DNA of 64,000 bases from positions 1,364,001 through 1,428,000 of the forward strand of contig NZ_CP116968.1 in NCBI RefSeq assembly GCF_032051675.1, read 5' to 3'. A model generated the notes under the pieces. It did no database searches and had not been told where the DNA came from. It saw nothing but the letters and a program-made list of their open reading frames with translations. How positions within the stretch are numbered: the first letter of the stretch is position 1; each line of letters opens with the position of its first letter. The position numbers and the translations under genes are program-made. Below are positions 53,080-61,992 of the stretch, in pieces. Source of the DNA: Candidatus Nitrospira neomarina (GTDB lineage Bacteria; Nitrospirota; Nitrospiria; Nitrospirales; UBA8639).

Positions 53080-56000
53080 ATGAATCCGCCTCCCATGTTC
53101 ATTAGCAACTTTGCTCAGCTTAAGGAACACGATGAACAGCTCCTACGGCTTGGACTGCTCGCCGAGCGTTATTTTCCTGAAGATCCCAACACATCGATAC
53201 TCAAACTTCGCCAACTGACAGAGCTCCTCGCGCAGCATGTCGCAACGAAAATCGGCGAATATGTATCCACCGAAGAGGGACAATACAAACTTATCGGTCG
53301 GTTACAAGACCAGGGAATCCTTCCTCGGGAAATTTACCAACTCTTCAGCGAAGTGAGACGGGCGGGCAACGCTGCCAGCCATTCCATGGTAGGGGATCAC
53401 CGAACTGCCCTTACTGCACTCAAGATTAGCTGGCAACTCGGCATCTGGTTCCATCGCACATTCAAGGACCCCGCATTTAAGCCGGGTCCATTCATTCCAC
53501 CACGGCCACCCAAGGATGAAACCGAAGATCTGAGAGCTGAGCTTGAACGCCTCAGCCAAGGACTCGCCGAATATCAGACAGCGCATAAAGAGACAACGCA
53601 ACGGCTGGAATCAACGGAAGGGATGCTCAAAGAGGCGGCCGACGAACGGTCATTCTGGGAGCAAATGGCGACTGAAACCGAATCAGCCAAAGCTGATTTG
53701 GAGCAGCAGCTTGCAGCTCAGCAGGCACAGTCTGCGACACAAACCAAGGTCACAGTTGCCGCTCTTGTCGCAGCATCCAACCAAGCAGCAGCGGTCATTC
53801 ACTTAGACGAGCCTGAAACCCGTAAGCTGATCGACCAGCAGCTCCAACAGGCTGGCTGGGAAGCAGATTCAGCGACCCTGCGCTACGGAGTAGGCATCAG
53901 GCCCGCGAAGGGCAAGAACCTTGCGATTGCCGAGTGGCCGACAAACAGCGGGCCTGCTGACTACGTTCTGTTTGCCGGACTGATACCAATGGCAACTGTG
54001 GAAGCAAAGCGAAAGAATATCGATGTCTCCGGATCATTGCAGCAGGCGAAACGCTACAGTCGCAGTTTCGTGGTAGCCGAAGAGCTCCAATCACCTGGTG
54101 GCCCGTGGGGTGAGTTTCAAGTTCCTTTCGCCTTCTCTTCCAACGGACGACCTTATCTTCGACAGTTGGCCCAGCGTAGCGGAATCTGGTTCTGTGATCT
54201 GCGCCACCCCGAGAATCTCGGTCACGTCCTTGATGGATGGTACACTCCGGAGGGGCTCACAGCACTACAAAAACGTGACAAACAGCGAGCACACGAACAA
54301 CTTACGAACGAGCCCTTCAACTACGGCTTCACTTTAAGACCCTACCAACAGGAGGCGATACAATGTATTGAGGCAGCCATTGCACGTGGGCAGCGAGAGA
54401 TGCTGCTAGCCATGGCAACAGGCACGGGTAAAACGAAGACCTGTATTGCACTAATTTATCGGCTGCTAAAAGCACAACGGTTTCGGCGTGTGTTGTTCCT
54501 GGTGGATCGGTCTGCACTGGGGGAACAGGCAACGAACGCCTTTAAAGATACCCGGATGGAGAACCTTCGAACCTTTGCAGACATTTTTGGGATCAAAGAG
54601 CTTGAGGAACAGGACCCCGACAGTAACACCTCAGTTCATATCGCCACGGTCCAAGGAATGGTCAAGCGAATTCTGTATGGCCCGGAGGGAGCAGCACCTC
54701 CGGCCGTGGACCAATACGATTGTATTGTCGTTGACGAATGCCATCGCGGATACCTCCTTGATCGTGAGCTGTCCGAAACCGAACTCACCTTCAGGAGCTA
54801 TGGTGACTATATCTCCAAGTATCGCCGAGTGTTAGACTATTTTGATGCCGTCAAGGTAGGGCTAACGGCTACCCCTGCTTTACACACCACTGAAATATTC
54901 GGGATCCCGATTTACTCATACAGCTATCGTGAGGCGGTCATTGATGGTTTTTTGAGGGATCATGAGCCGCCCATTCAGATAAAAACAGAGCTTTCCACCA
55001 AGGGCATCCTTTGGCGAGCGGGCGACAGGGTCAAGGTTTACAACGTCCAGCGGAGTGAAGTGAATCTATTCACCACACCAGATGAAATACAAATTGAAGT
55101 AGAGGAGTTTAATCGCAAGGTCATTACGGAACCCTTCAATAAGGTGGTCTGCCAATTTCTTGCACGAGAGCTGGATCCTAGTTCACGCCAAAAAACACTA
55201 GTCTTCTGTGCCAATGACGCGCATGCCGATCTGGTGGTTGAATTACTCAAAGGAGCTTTCAAGGAATACTACGGAAACATCGAAGATGATGCGGTCATCA
55301 AAATCACCGGAGCGGCTGACAAACCCCTGCAATTAATCCGCCGATACAAGAACGAACAAAATCCCAACGTGGCAGTCACGGTTGATCTACTGACGACTGG
55401 CGTGGACGTTCCTGAAATCTGTAACCTTGTGTTCCTCAGGCGGGTCAACAGCCGAATTCTATTCGACCAGATGCTCGGGCGAGCGACACGCCTCTGTGAC
55501 GAGATTGGAAAAGAATCATTCAGAATCTTCGATGCTGTCAGGATTTACGAAGCGCTCCAGACATTGACGGCAATGCAACCCGTTGTGGCTGACCCGAAGA
55601 TTTCCTTCTCGCAGTTGGCACGCGAGTTGATGGAATTAAAAGAGGTGGATGCCCGCATGCTGGTTCGAGATCAATTCATCGCCAAACTCCAACGCAAGAG
55701 ACGCCACTTCTCAGAAAAGATCAAAAAGGATTTTGAAAATAGTGCTGGCATGTCACCAGAGGCATTTATCAAACAAATGCAAAAGATGTCCGTGGCTGAG
55801 ATAGCAGGGTGGTTTACCAAAAATCCTGATCTCGGTGAAATCCTCGACAGAAAAGGTGAGGGAAGAATTAAACCCATACTCATTTCCGAGCATCCGGACA
55901 AGCTAACCGGCGTTGAACGGGGGTATGGTGCGGCAAAAAAGCCCGAAGATTACTTGAAGGAGTTTTCTGAATTCATCCGAACCCAAAGCAATACTATACC

Positions 56001-56454
56001 CGCATTAGTAACCGTTCTAACTCGCCCACGAGAGCTGACTCGCAAACAGTTGCGGGAACTGGCCTTAGAATTGGATAAGGCGGGTTTCACTGAGTCGAAC
56101 CTTGCAATCGCCTGGCGAGAGATGACAAACCAAGAGATTGCCGCCCGTATTATCGGCTATATCCGCCAGGCTGCGTTGGGAGATGCCCTGATACCCTATG
56201 AACAACGTGTAGACCGTGCGCTCCAAACCATTCTAACCTCACAGTATTGGACCACTCCGCAACGAGAATGGTTAAAGAAGATCGCAGCACAAACAAAAGC
56301 TAATGTTATTGTAGATCGCGATGCGCTGGATGATCCCGATCTTGTGTTTAAAAGGGAAGGCGGGGGATTTTCCCGAATCAACCGAATTTTTGAGGGTCAA
56401 CTACAACAAATCCTGGAAACATTCAACGACACAATTTGGAAACCCGCTGCCTAG
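53080..56454 (+). CDS. hsdR: Type I restriction enzyme, R subunit
   Basis: This 1124-residue motor and nuclease subunit has, in order: an N-terminal DUF4145-like helical domain (residues about 1-140), a coiled coil (about 145-225), the HsdR nuclease domain with ADYVLFAGLIPMATVEAKRK carrying the Asp and Glu-x-Lys of the PD-(D/E)xK site, a DEAD-like helicase with Walker A ATGTGKT (Gly448 onward), DECH at 552-555, TATPA, and the C-terminal helicase half (FCANDAHADLVVELL, LLTTGVDVPEI, LGRATRLCDEIG), then an EcoEI-type C-terminal domain. It cleaves unmodified DNA after ATP-driven translocation. The start ATG 53080 has only a weak ribosome binding site. hsdM begins 21 bp after the stop. Confidence 0.95.
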   Translation: MNPPPMFISNFAQLKEHDEQLLRLGLLAERYFPEDPNTSILKLRQLTELLAQHVATKIGEYVSTEEGQYKLIGRLQDQGILPREIYQLFSEVRRAGNAASHSMVGDHRTALTALKISWQLGIWFHRTFKDPAFKPGPFIPPRPPKDETEDLRAELERLSQGLAEYQTAHKETTQRLESTEGMLKEAADERSFWEQMATETESAKADLEQQLAAQQAQSATQTKVTVAALVAASNQAAAVIHLDEPETRKLIDQQLQQAGWEADSATLRYGVGIRPAKGKNLAIAEWPTNSGPADYVLFAGLIPMATVEAKRKNIDVSGSLQQAKRYSRSFVVAEELQSPGGPWGEFQVPFAFSSNGRPYLRQLAQRSGIWFCDLRHPENLGHVLDGWYTPEGLTALQKRDKQRAHEQLTNEPFNYGFTLRPYQQEAIQCIEAAIARGQREMLLAMATGTGKTKTCIALIYRLLKAQRFRRVLFLVDRSALGEQATNAFKDTRMENLRTFADIFGIKELEEQDPDSNTSVHIATVQGMVKRILYGPEGAAPPAVDQYDCIVVDECHRGYLLDRELSETELTFRSYGDYISKYRRVLDYFDAVKVGLTATPALHTTEIFGIPIYSYSYREAVIDGFLRDHEPPIQIKTELSTKGILWRAGDRVKVYNVQRSEVNLFTTPDEIQIEVEEFNRKVITEPFNKVVCQFLARELDPSSRQKTLVFCANDAHADLVVELLKGAFKEYYGNIEDDAVIKITGAADKPLQLIRRYKNEQNPNVAVTVDLLTTGVDVPEICNLVFLRRVNSRILFDQMLGRATRLCDEIGKESFRIFDAVRIYEALQTLTAMQPVVADPKISFSQLARELMELKEVDARMLVRDQFIAKLQRKRRHFSEKIKKDFENSAGMSPEAFIKQMQKMSVAEIAGWFTKNPDLGEILDRKGEGRIKPILISEHPDKLTGVERGYGAAKKPEDYLKEFSEFIRTQSNTIPALVTVLTRPRELTRKQLRELALELDKAGFTESNLAIAWREMTNQEIAARIIGYIRQAALGDALIPYEQRVDRALQTILTSQYWTTPQREWLKKIAAQTKANVIVDRDALDDPDLVFKREGGGFSRINRIFEGQLQQILETFNDTIWKPAA

Positions 56455-56475
56455 CAGGGAAGATTACAACAAAAT

Positions 56476-57933
56476 ATGAGTAACATCACACATGATATCG
56501 TCGCGAAACTGTGGAACCTTTGCAACATCCTCAAGGATGATGGGGTTACTTACCACCAATACGTCACTGAATTAACCTATCTGTTGTTCCTCAAGATGGC
56601 TAAGGAGACAGGCACTGAGGAACAGATTCCCAAGGGGCACCGTTGGGATGACCTTGAGGCCAAGACTGCCCCTGATCGTCTTGAAGAATATAAAAAGACC
56701 CTCATCCACCTTGGTACCCACGGCTCAAAGTTGGTGAAGGCGATCTTCACTAATGCTAGCTCATTTATAAAGAAACCAGCCACACTCTCGATCCTTGTGA
56801 CTGAGATCGATAAACTCGACTGGTATAGTGCGCGCAAAGAAGGTTTAGGCGATCTGTATGAAGGCTTATTGGAGAAAAACGCCAATGAGAAAAAGTCAGG
56901 CGCAGGTCAGTACTTTACGCCACGCCCGCTGATTGACAGTATGGTCGCGGTGATGAAACCAACCCTCGACGACATTATCCAGGACCCAGCGGCCGGGACC
57001 GGTGGCTTTTTAATCGCTGCCAACCACTATCTGCGCGAGCACACCGATCCTGATGGTTGGACCGAGACTCAGCAGCGAAAATATCGCCGCGAAACCTTCT
57101 ACGGAATGGAGCATGTGGAGGAGGCACATCGCCTCGCCCTGATGAATTTGATGCTTCATGGTCTAGAGGCCGCACCGAATGGAGCAGGAATACGATATGG
57201 CGATACACTGTCTCCTGAAGGGGCGGCCCTGCCAAAGGCCACGCTGATACTCACAAATCCACCATTTGGCACCAAGAAGGGTGGCGGTTTGCCCTCCCGC
57301 ACCGACTTCACCTTCCCGACAAGTAACAAACAATTATGTTTTCTCCAGCACGTCTACCGCAGTCTGGAACCTGGAGGACGAGCTGCGATTGTATTGCCTG
57401 ACAATGTGCTCTTCGAAGGCAATGTCGGCAAACAAATTCGGGGTGATTTGATGGACAAATGCAACCTGCACACCATCCTCCGTCTACCCACGGGTATCTT
57501 TTACGCACACGGGGTCAAAACCAATGTGCTCTTCTTCACACGTGGAGAGAGGGAAAAGGGCAACACCAAAAACGTCTGGGTTTACGATCTGCGCGCCAAC
57601 ATGCCGCAATTCGGCAAGCGTTCGGTCCTCACCCGTAAGCATTTTGGTGCCTTTGAAGCGGCCTTCGGCAAAGATCCACTCGGTAAACCCGCGAGCCTAA
57701 AGAAGCGCAAGGACACCGGCGAGGAAGGACGCTTCCGCTGCTTCACTCGCGACTGGATTACAGAGCGCGGTGAAAGTCTCGATATCGCATGGCTCAGGGA
57801 TGAGAGCGATGGCGAAACTGGGGAGGCGGAGGAACCGGTCGTGCTGGCACAGGAAGCCATGGACGAGCTTGAAGGGGCGATGGAAGAATTAAAGGGAATT
57901 CTAGATGAGTTGGGTGAGGAGATCGAGGCGTGA
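56476..57933 (+). CDS. hsdM: Type I restriction-modification, M subunit (N6-adenine methylase)
   Basis: This 485-residue methyltransferase has an N-terminal helical HsdM domain (NITHDIVAKLWNLCNIL, TYLLFLKMAKE), the AdoMet motif DPAAGTGGFLIAA (Asp170 onward), and the catalytic NPPFG (Asn261-Phe264). It forms the M2S core with HsdS and methylates adenine in the recognition site, protecting host DNA. The C-terminus is acidic and helical (EEMDELEGAMEELKGILDELG-like, here AMDELEGAMEELKGIL), as usual. Its end overlaps the GTG start of hsdS by 4 bp. Confidence 0.96.
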   Translation: MSNITHDIVAKLWNLCNILKDDGVTYHQYVTELTYLLFLKMAKETGTEEQIPKGHRWDDLEAKTAPDRLEEYKKTLIHLGTHGSKLVKAIFTNASSFIKKPATLSILVTEIDKLDWYSARKEGLGDLYEGLLEKNANEKKSGAGQYFTPRPLIDSMVAVMKPTLDDIIQDPAAGTGGFLIAANHYLREHTDPDGWTETQQRKYRRETFYGMEHVEEAHRLALMNLMLHGLEAAPNGAGIRYGDTLSPEGAALPKATLILTNPPFGTKKGGGLPSRTDFTFPTSNKQLCFLQHVYRSLEPGGRAAIVLPDNVLFEGNVGKQIRGDLMDKCNLHTILRLPTGIFYAHGVKTNVLFFTRGEREKGNTKNVWVYDLRANMPQFGKRSVLTRKHFGAFEAAFGKDPLGKPASLKKRKDTGEEGRFRCFTRDWITERGESLDIAWLRDESDGETGEAEEPVVLAQEAMDELEGAMEELKGILDELGEEIEA

Positions 57934-59549
57934 GCGAATTGCCTCACAATTGGATGACGGCACCGATCGGTGCCGTAACCGTTAACTGTGCCCAGAGAAT
58001 TCCGTCTGATGAAGAACAGATCCAATACATAGACATCGCATCTATTGCCCGGGACAAGAAGTTGATCTCCCGCCCACAGTGTATTTTAGGAAAAGACGCT
58101 CCTAGTCGCGCAAGGAAGCACGTTTTTGCGGGGGATGTACTCGTATCCATGACTCGCCCCAACCTTAACGCAGTTGCCATGGTGCCAGACAGTCTTGATG
58201 GCCAGATAGCCTCTACCGGGTTCGATGTGCTACGCGCTCCAAAGCTTGATCCACGATGGCTCTATTACATTGTGCGCACAAACTCTTTCGTAGAACGCAT
58301 GACTGAGCTTGTTCAGGGTGCTCTTTACCCTGCGGTGAAGTCCCAAGATGTGCGGAGCTTCGAAGCACCCTTTGCTCCTTTCAATGAACAGAAGCGCATT
58401 GCTGACAAGCTCGACACAGTCCTCGCTCGGGTGGACGCCTGCCGCGAACGCCTTGACCGCATTCCCGCAATACTCAAACGCTTCCGCCAATCGGTTCTCG
58501 CCGAAGCTACCTCCGGTAAGCTTACGGAGAATTTGCGGAATACAGTAGCGCCCAAACAAGTTTCCACTTCTCCTGAATCTGGTTTATTTGCCATTCCTAT
58601 GTCTTGGGTATGGGCACACCTGGGAACACTTGCTGAGGTAAAGGGTGGAAAACGTTTACCAAAAGGCCAAAAGCTAGTTCCAGAAAATACTGGTTTTCCA
58701 TATATTAAAGCTGGGCAATTGAAAAATGGCACTGTCAGAAGCGAAGGCCAAGAATATTTACCAAAAGATGTTCACCGAATAATAAAACGGTATGTCGTCA
58801 AGAGCGGAGATGTCTTTATAACAATTGTGGGGGCTAATATTGGCGATGCTGGAGTAATCCCACCCGAGTATGACAAGGCAAACCTAACAGAAAATGCTGC
58901 GAAACTATGCAACCTAAAAGGCGTACGTAACAATTACCTCGCCTTCTGGCTGCAATCACCTGTTGCACAAAGTTATATAGATCGTCTCACGAAATCCGGC
59001 GCTCAAGGGAAATTAGCATTAATGCGAATAAAGGAAATCCCAGTCCCCTTGCCAAGCATGGATGAGCAAAATGAGATTGTCCGTCGCATCGAATCGCTTT
59101 TTGGTTATGCCGACCGCATCCAGGCCCACTATGCAGTCGCTCGTGCCCATGTCGAACGCCTGCCACACGTCTTACTCGCAAAAGCATTTCGAGGCGAGCT
59201 TGTCCCCCAAGACCCCACCGACGAGCCCGCCTCTGTTTTGCTGGAGCGAATTCGTTCAGCTCGCTCGTTAAAACCGATCAAACTGAAAAGAGGTATGATT
59301 AGCAGCCCATCAATAAGATTGCGCAAAGTGGAGGCCCAAATGTTAAGTCGCACAGAGATCCAGGACATGCATCTGACCAAGATTCTAAAGGAACGGGGAC
59401 CCCTGCCTGCCGAAGCACTCTGGGCTGCGTCTCAGCTCGACATTGATGACTTTTACGAGCAACTCAAGGACGAAGAAGCCCGTGGTCTATTGAGAGAAAA
59501 ACGCGGCAAATCGCCCACAGCCTCGCGGTTGCTCGAGGCCGCCGCATGA
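57930..59549 (+). CDS. hsdS: Type I restriction-modification, specificity subunit
   Basis: This 539-residue protein starts at GTG 57930. It has two target-recognition domains (about 1-145 and 215-390), each followed by a conserved helical spacer. The first spacer holds FAPFNEQKRIADKLDTVLARVDACRERL (quoted in part: NEQKRIADKLDTVLARVD), the second MDEQNEIVRRIESLFGYADRI. It names the bipartite DNA site; the site cannot be read from sequence. A C-terminal extension of about 90 residues (from SARSLKPIKLKRG) ends in a helical segment with MHLTKILKERGPLPAEALW, longer than in a standard HsdS. The last codons overlap the ATG of the PtuA-like gene by 4 bp. Confidence 0.93.
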   Translation: MSELPHNWMTAPIGAVTVNCAQRIPSDEEQIQYIDIASIARDKKLISRPQCILGKDAPSRARKHVFAGDVLVSMTRPNLNAVAMVPDSLDGQIASTGFDVLRAPKLDPRWLYYIVRTNSFVERMTELVQGALYPAVKSQDVRSFEAPFAPFNEQKRIADKLDTVLARVDACRERLDRIPAILKRFRQSVLAEATSGKLTENLRNTVAPKQVSTSPESGLFAIPMSWVWAHLGTLAEVKGGKRLPKGQKLVPENTGFPYIKAGQLKNGTVRSEGQEYLPKDVHRIIKRYVVKSGDVFITIVGANIGDAGVIPPEYDKANLTENAAKLCNLKGVRNNYLAFWLQSPVAQSYIDRLTKSGAQGKLALMRIKEIPVPLPSMDEQNEIVRRIESLFGYADRIQAHYAVARAHVERLPHVLLAKAFRGELVPQDPTDEPASVLLERIRSARSLKPIKLKRGMISSPSIRLRKVEAQMLSRTEIQDMHLTKILKERGPLPAEALWAASQLDIDDFYEQLKDEEARGLLREKRGKSPTASRLLEAAA

Positions 59550-61132
59550 GATTGGACCGACTCAGCATCCCGAACTACCGTAACTTGCGCTCATTTGAAA
59601 TCGACTTCGACGAGAGCCAACCAACCACGGTGCTGCTCGGCCGGAACGGTACCGGTAAGTCAAACCTCATTGAGGCAATTGTCGAAATCTTCCGCGAGTT
59701 GGAGTTGGGTGGCACGCCTGGTTTTGCGTACACGTTGGAATATGTTTGTCGCGATCGTGCCATCCGTATAGATGCGGATCCTGCACGGACAAATAAGCGA
59801 CTGGACATCACCGTCGACGGCAAAACGATCACTCAGGCCGCTTTTCAACGTGAGCTCGACACCTACCTACCGAACTACGTCTTTGCCTATTATTCTGGCT
59901 GGAGCAGCCGTCTTGAACGGCATTTTGATCGTCCCACACGTAAACACTACGATCGAATCTTGAAAAGCCCAGATCGAGAGTTACCACTTCGACGTCTGTT
60001 CTTCTGTCGAAAGGAGTATAGCCAGCTTGTACTCCTAGCTTTCATTCTTGCACAGGCCCCTGCCGCCCGCCAATTGTTGCAGGAGTACCTCGGTATTAAG
60101 CATTTTGAGTCAGCACTCTTCGTACTCAAGACTCCCTGGTGGCGCGGGAGCGGTGCACCCAACAAGACTCAGCAGGCTGAGGGCGATCCACGCTTCTGGT
60201 ACGCCCGAGGGGCTTTTAAGGGCTTCCTTGGCAGATTGTGGGACCGCGCCCTCGCCCCGATTCGAAACAATGAAACCATTGAACGCGATATCCGCCGGCA
60301 GGGAGAGAGCACGGAGCGCCTTTTCCTTTTCATTAAGAACGAAGCTGAACTTGCCGCACTGAAGGAGCCAGGTGAGGACTCTAAGACCCTATTTGGCTAC
60401 CTGGAGAGTCTGTTTCTCTGTGACCTGATCGATGAGGTCCGCGTCACCGTCGAACGTATGGATGGAACCCGAGTGAAATTTGTGCAGATGAGCGAAGGAG
60501 AGCAACAACTTCTAACCGTACTCGGTCTGCTGCTGTTTACTCAGAACGACGAGTCGCTTTACCTCTTGGATGAGCCCGACACCCACCTCAACCCCGTCTG
60601 GACCTACGACTTCCTCAAGCTACTTCAGGACAATATCCGCGCCGAGAAGGGCCAGTTGATCGTTGCCACACACAACCCGCTGATGATCGGCAGCCTGCAC
60701 AAAAATCAGGTTCGCATGCTTGCTCAAGCAGAGGATCGTATTACGGCGAACGAACCAGAGTACGACCCAATCGGAATTGGAGTTGAAGGCTTATTAAAGT
60801 CAGAGTTGTACGGGTTGCGATCGACCTTGGCACCGGAAGTTCTGAAAAACCTCGACCGGCACTATGCCCTACTTGGAAAGAAGAGTAAGACCCCCGACGA
60901 ACAAAATGAATTGATGGCTCTTGCGATGGAATTGAATGAACTTGGAGTCTCTCGCACCCATCCAAACCCATACTTTGAATCATTCGCCAATGCTTTGGCG
61001 CGACGGCGTTCTACCGAAACGAAAGCTGCACTTTCCAAAGCAGAAATCGATTCTCAAACCCAACTAGCTGACGAAGTACTCGAAGAGGTATTGTCTGAAG
61101 AGAAGGCAGGTGCCAAAGGTGGAGGAGCATGA
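59546..61132 (+). CDS. PtuA-like AAA/ABC-type ATPase (Septu)
   Basis: This 528-residue ATPase of the SMC/OLD-like group has Walker A GRNGTGKSN (Gly32-Asn40), a signature-like loop QMSEGEQQLL (Met315 onward), Walker B SLYLLDEPDTHLNP (Asp342, Glu343) and the His-loop VATHNPLMIG (His376). Between Walker A and the signature is a helical insert with YYSGWSSRLERHFD. No TOPRIM domain of the OLD type is seen. Such ATPases pair with HNH nucleases in the Septu anti-phage system and in some retrons, and the HNH gene follows with a 4-bp overlap. No reverse transcriptase is present, so this is not a retron. It is coupled by ATGA to hsdS upstream. Confidence 0.85.
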   Translation: MRLDRLSIPNYRNLRSFEIDFDESQPTTVLLGRNGTGKSNLIEAIVEIFRELELGGTPGFAYTLEYVCRDRAIRIDADPARTNKRLDITVDGKTITQAAFQRELDTYLPNYVFAYYSGWSSRLERHFDRPTRKHYDRILKSPDRELPLRRLFFCRKEYSQLVLLAFILAQAPAARQLLQEYLGIKHFESALFVLKTPWWRGSGAPNKTQQAEGDPRFWYARGAFKGFLGRLWDRALAPIRNNETIERDIRRQGESTERLFLFIKNEAELAALKEPGEDSKTLFGYLESLFLCDLIDEVRVTVERMDGTRVKFVQMSEGEQQLLTVLGLLLFTQNDESLYLLDEPDTHLNPVWTYDFLKLLQDNIRAEKGQLIVATHNPLMIGSLHKNQVRMLAQAEDRITANEPEYDPIGIGVEGLLKSELYGLRSTLAPEVLKNLDRHYALLGKKSKTPDEQNELMALAMELNELGVSRTHPNPYFESFANALARRRSTETKAALSKAEIDSQTQLADEVLEEVLSEEKAGAKGGGA

Positions 61133-61938
61133 GATACATTCCCCTTCGAAAGCAGACCCCTGATGCAGCCTGGTTAGCTAATGCCAGCACATTGTTGACT
61201 CAGCTGAAAGATGCCCCGGACGCTGAGTCACGAAACAAAATCATAGCCGACAACGGTGCTGTCTGGGGTGAAATGAAGCAATGGCTTCTAAAACTTTCCC
61301 ATCAGAAATGTTGGTTTTCAGAGGCAAAAGACTGCTTTAGCCATTGGGATGTGGAACACTATCGCCCGAAGAAGTCAGCCAAGGATACTGACGGCAAAGT
61401 GTATGATGGGTATTGGTGGCTAGCTTTCGACTGGCTGAACTTCCGTATTTGCGGGAACGCTGGCAACCGCAAGAAGGGTACCTTCTTTCCGCTGCGGGCC
61501 GGTTGCCCGCGATGCGCTCCACTCGGTGACCTTCGACATGAAGACGCACAGTTGCTCGATCCAATCGATGAAGACGATCCGGCGCTGCTCTCATTCAACG
61601 TGGAGGGTCGTGCTATTCCCGCAGCGCATGTCACTGATGAGTGGGAAAAAGCACGCGTTGAGTACTCCGTTGAGAGATACAACCTCGACTTTCCGCCGCT
61701 CATGGACAAACGCAAGACCGTATGGGCGGAGTGTTGGAATCGAATTCAGGAGTACCTGGACGAATTAACGCTATACCATACGGACCGGACCAATGGCATC
61801 GCGAAAGACCGTTACAAACAGGCAGCCAGACATTTGCGTGAACTCATGCATGAGGAGAAAGAACTGTCAGCAGTCGCCAAGGCCTGCATTCTGAGCACCG
61901 GGGACCCACGGTTGGCGGGGCTAATTCAGTCTGCCTGA
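61129..61938 (+). CDS. PtuB-like HNH endonuclease (TIGR02646 type)
   Basis: This 269-residue protein has the core of the retron/Septu HNH family: CWFSEAK (Cys61), DVEHYRPK with the catalytic His77, YWWLAFDWLNFRICGNAGNRK and GTFFPLRAGCPRC, then LLDPIDEDDPALLSF. In classical members the first motif is CxxC and the third has CxxCN; here the second cysteine of the first is Ser64, and the third reads CGNAGN. A later pair, CPRC, could complete the zinc site. It is expected to cut nucleic acid when released by the ATPase partner. 54 bp separate it from the McrB-like gene. Confidence 0.85.
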   Translation: MRYIPLRKQTPDAAWLANASTLLTQLKDAPDAESRNKIIADNGAVWGEMKQWLLKLSHQKCWFSEAKDCFSHWDVEHYRPKKSAKDTDGKVYDGYWWLAFDWLNFRICGNAGNRKKGTFFPLRAGCPRCAPLGDLRHEDAQLLDPIDEDDPALLSFNVEGRAIPAAHVTDEWEKARVEYSVERYNLDFPPLMDKRKTVWAECWNRIQEYLDELTLYHTDRTNGIAKDRYKQAARHLRELMHEEKELSAVAKACILSTGDPRLAGLIQSA

Positions 61939-61992
61939 CTAGATACGGAATAGGGCGGCTCTAAGCACTTACTTTGAAACAGGAGGATGCAA

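Noticed and set aside
59546-61938. A retron, because the ATPase/HNH pair also occurs in retrons
   Set aside because: No reverse transcriptase gene and no candidate msr-msd region lie next to the pair; a Septu-type assignment fits better.
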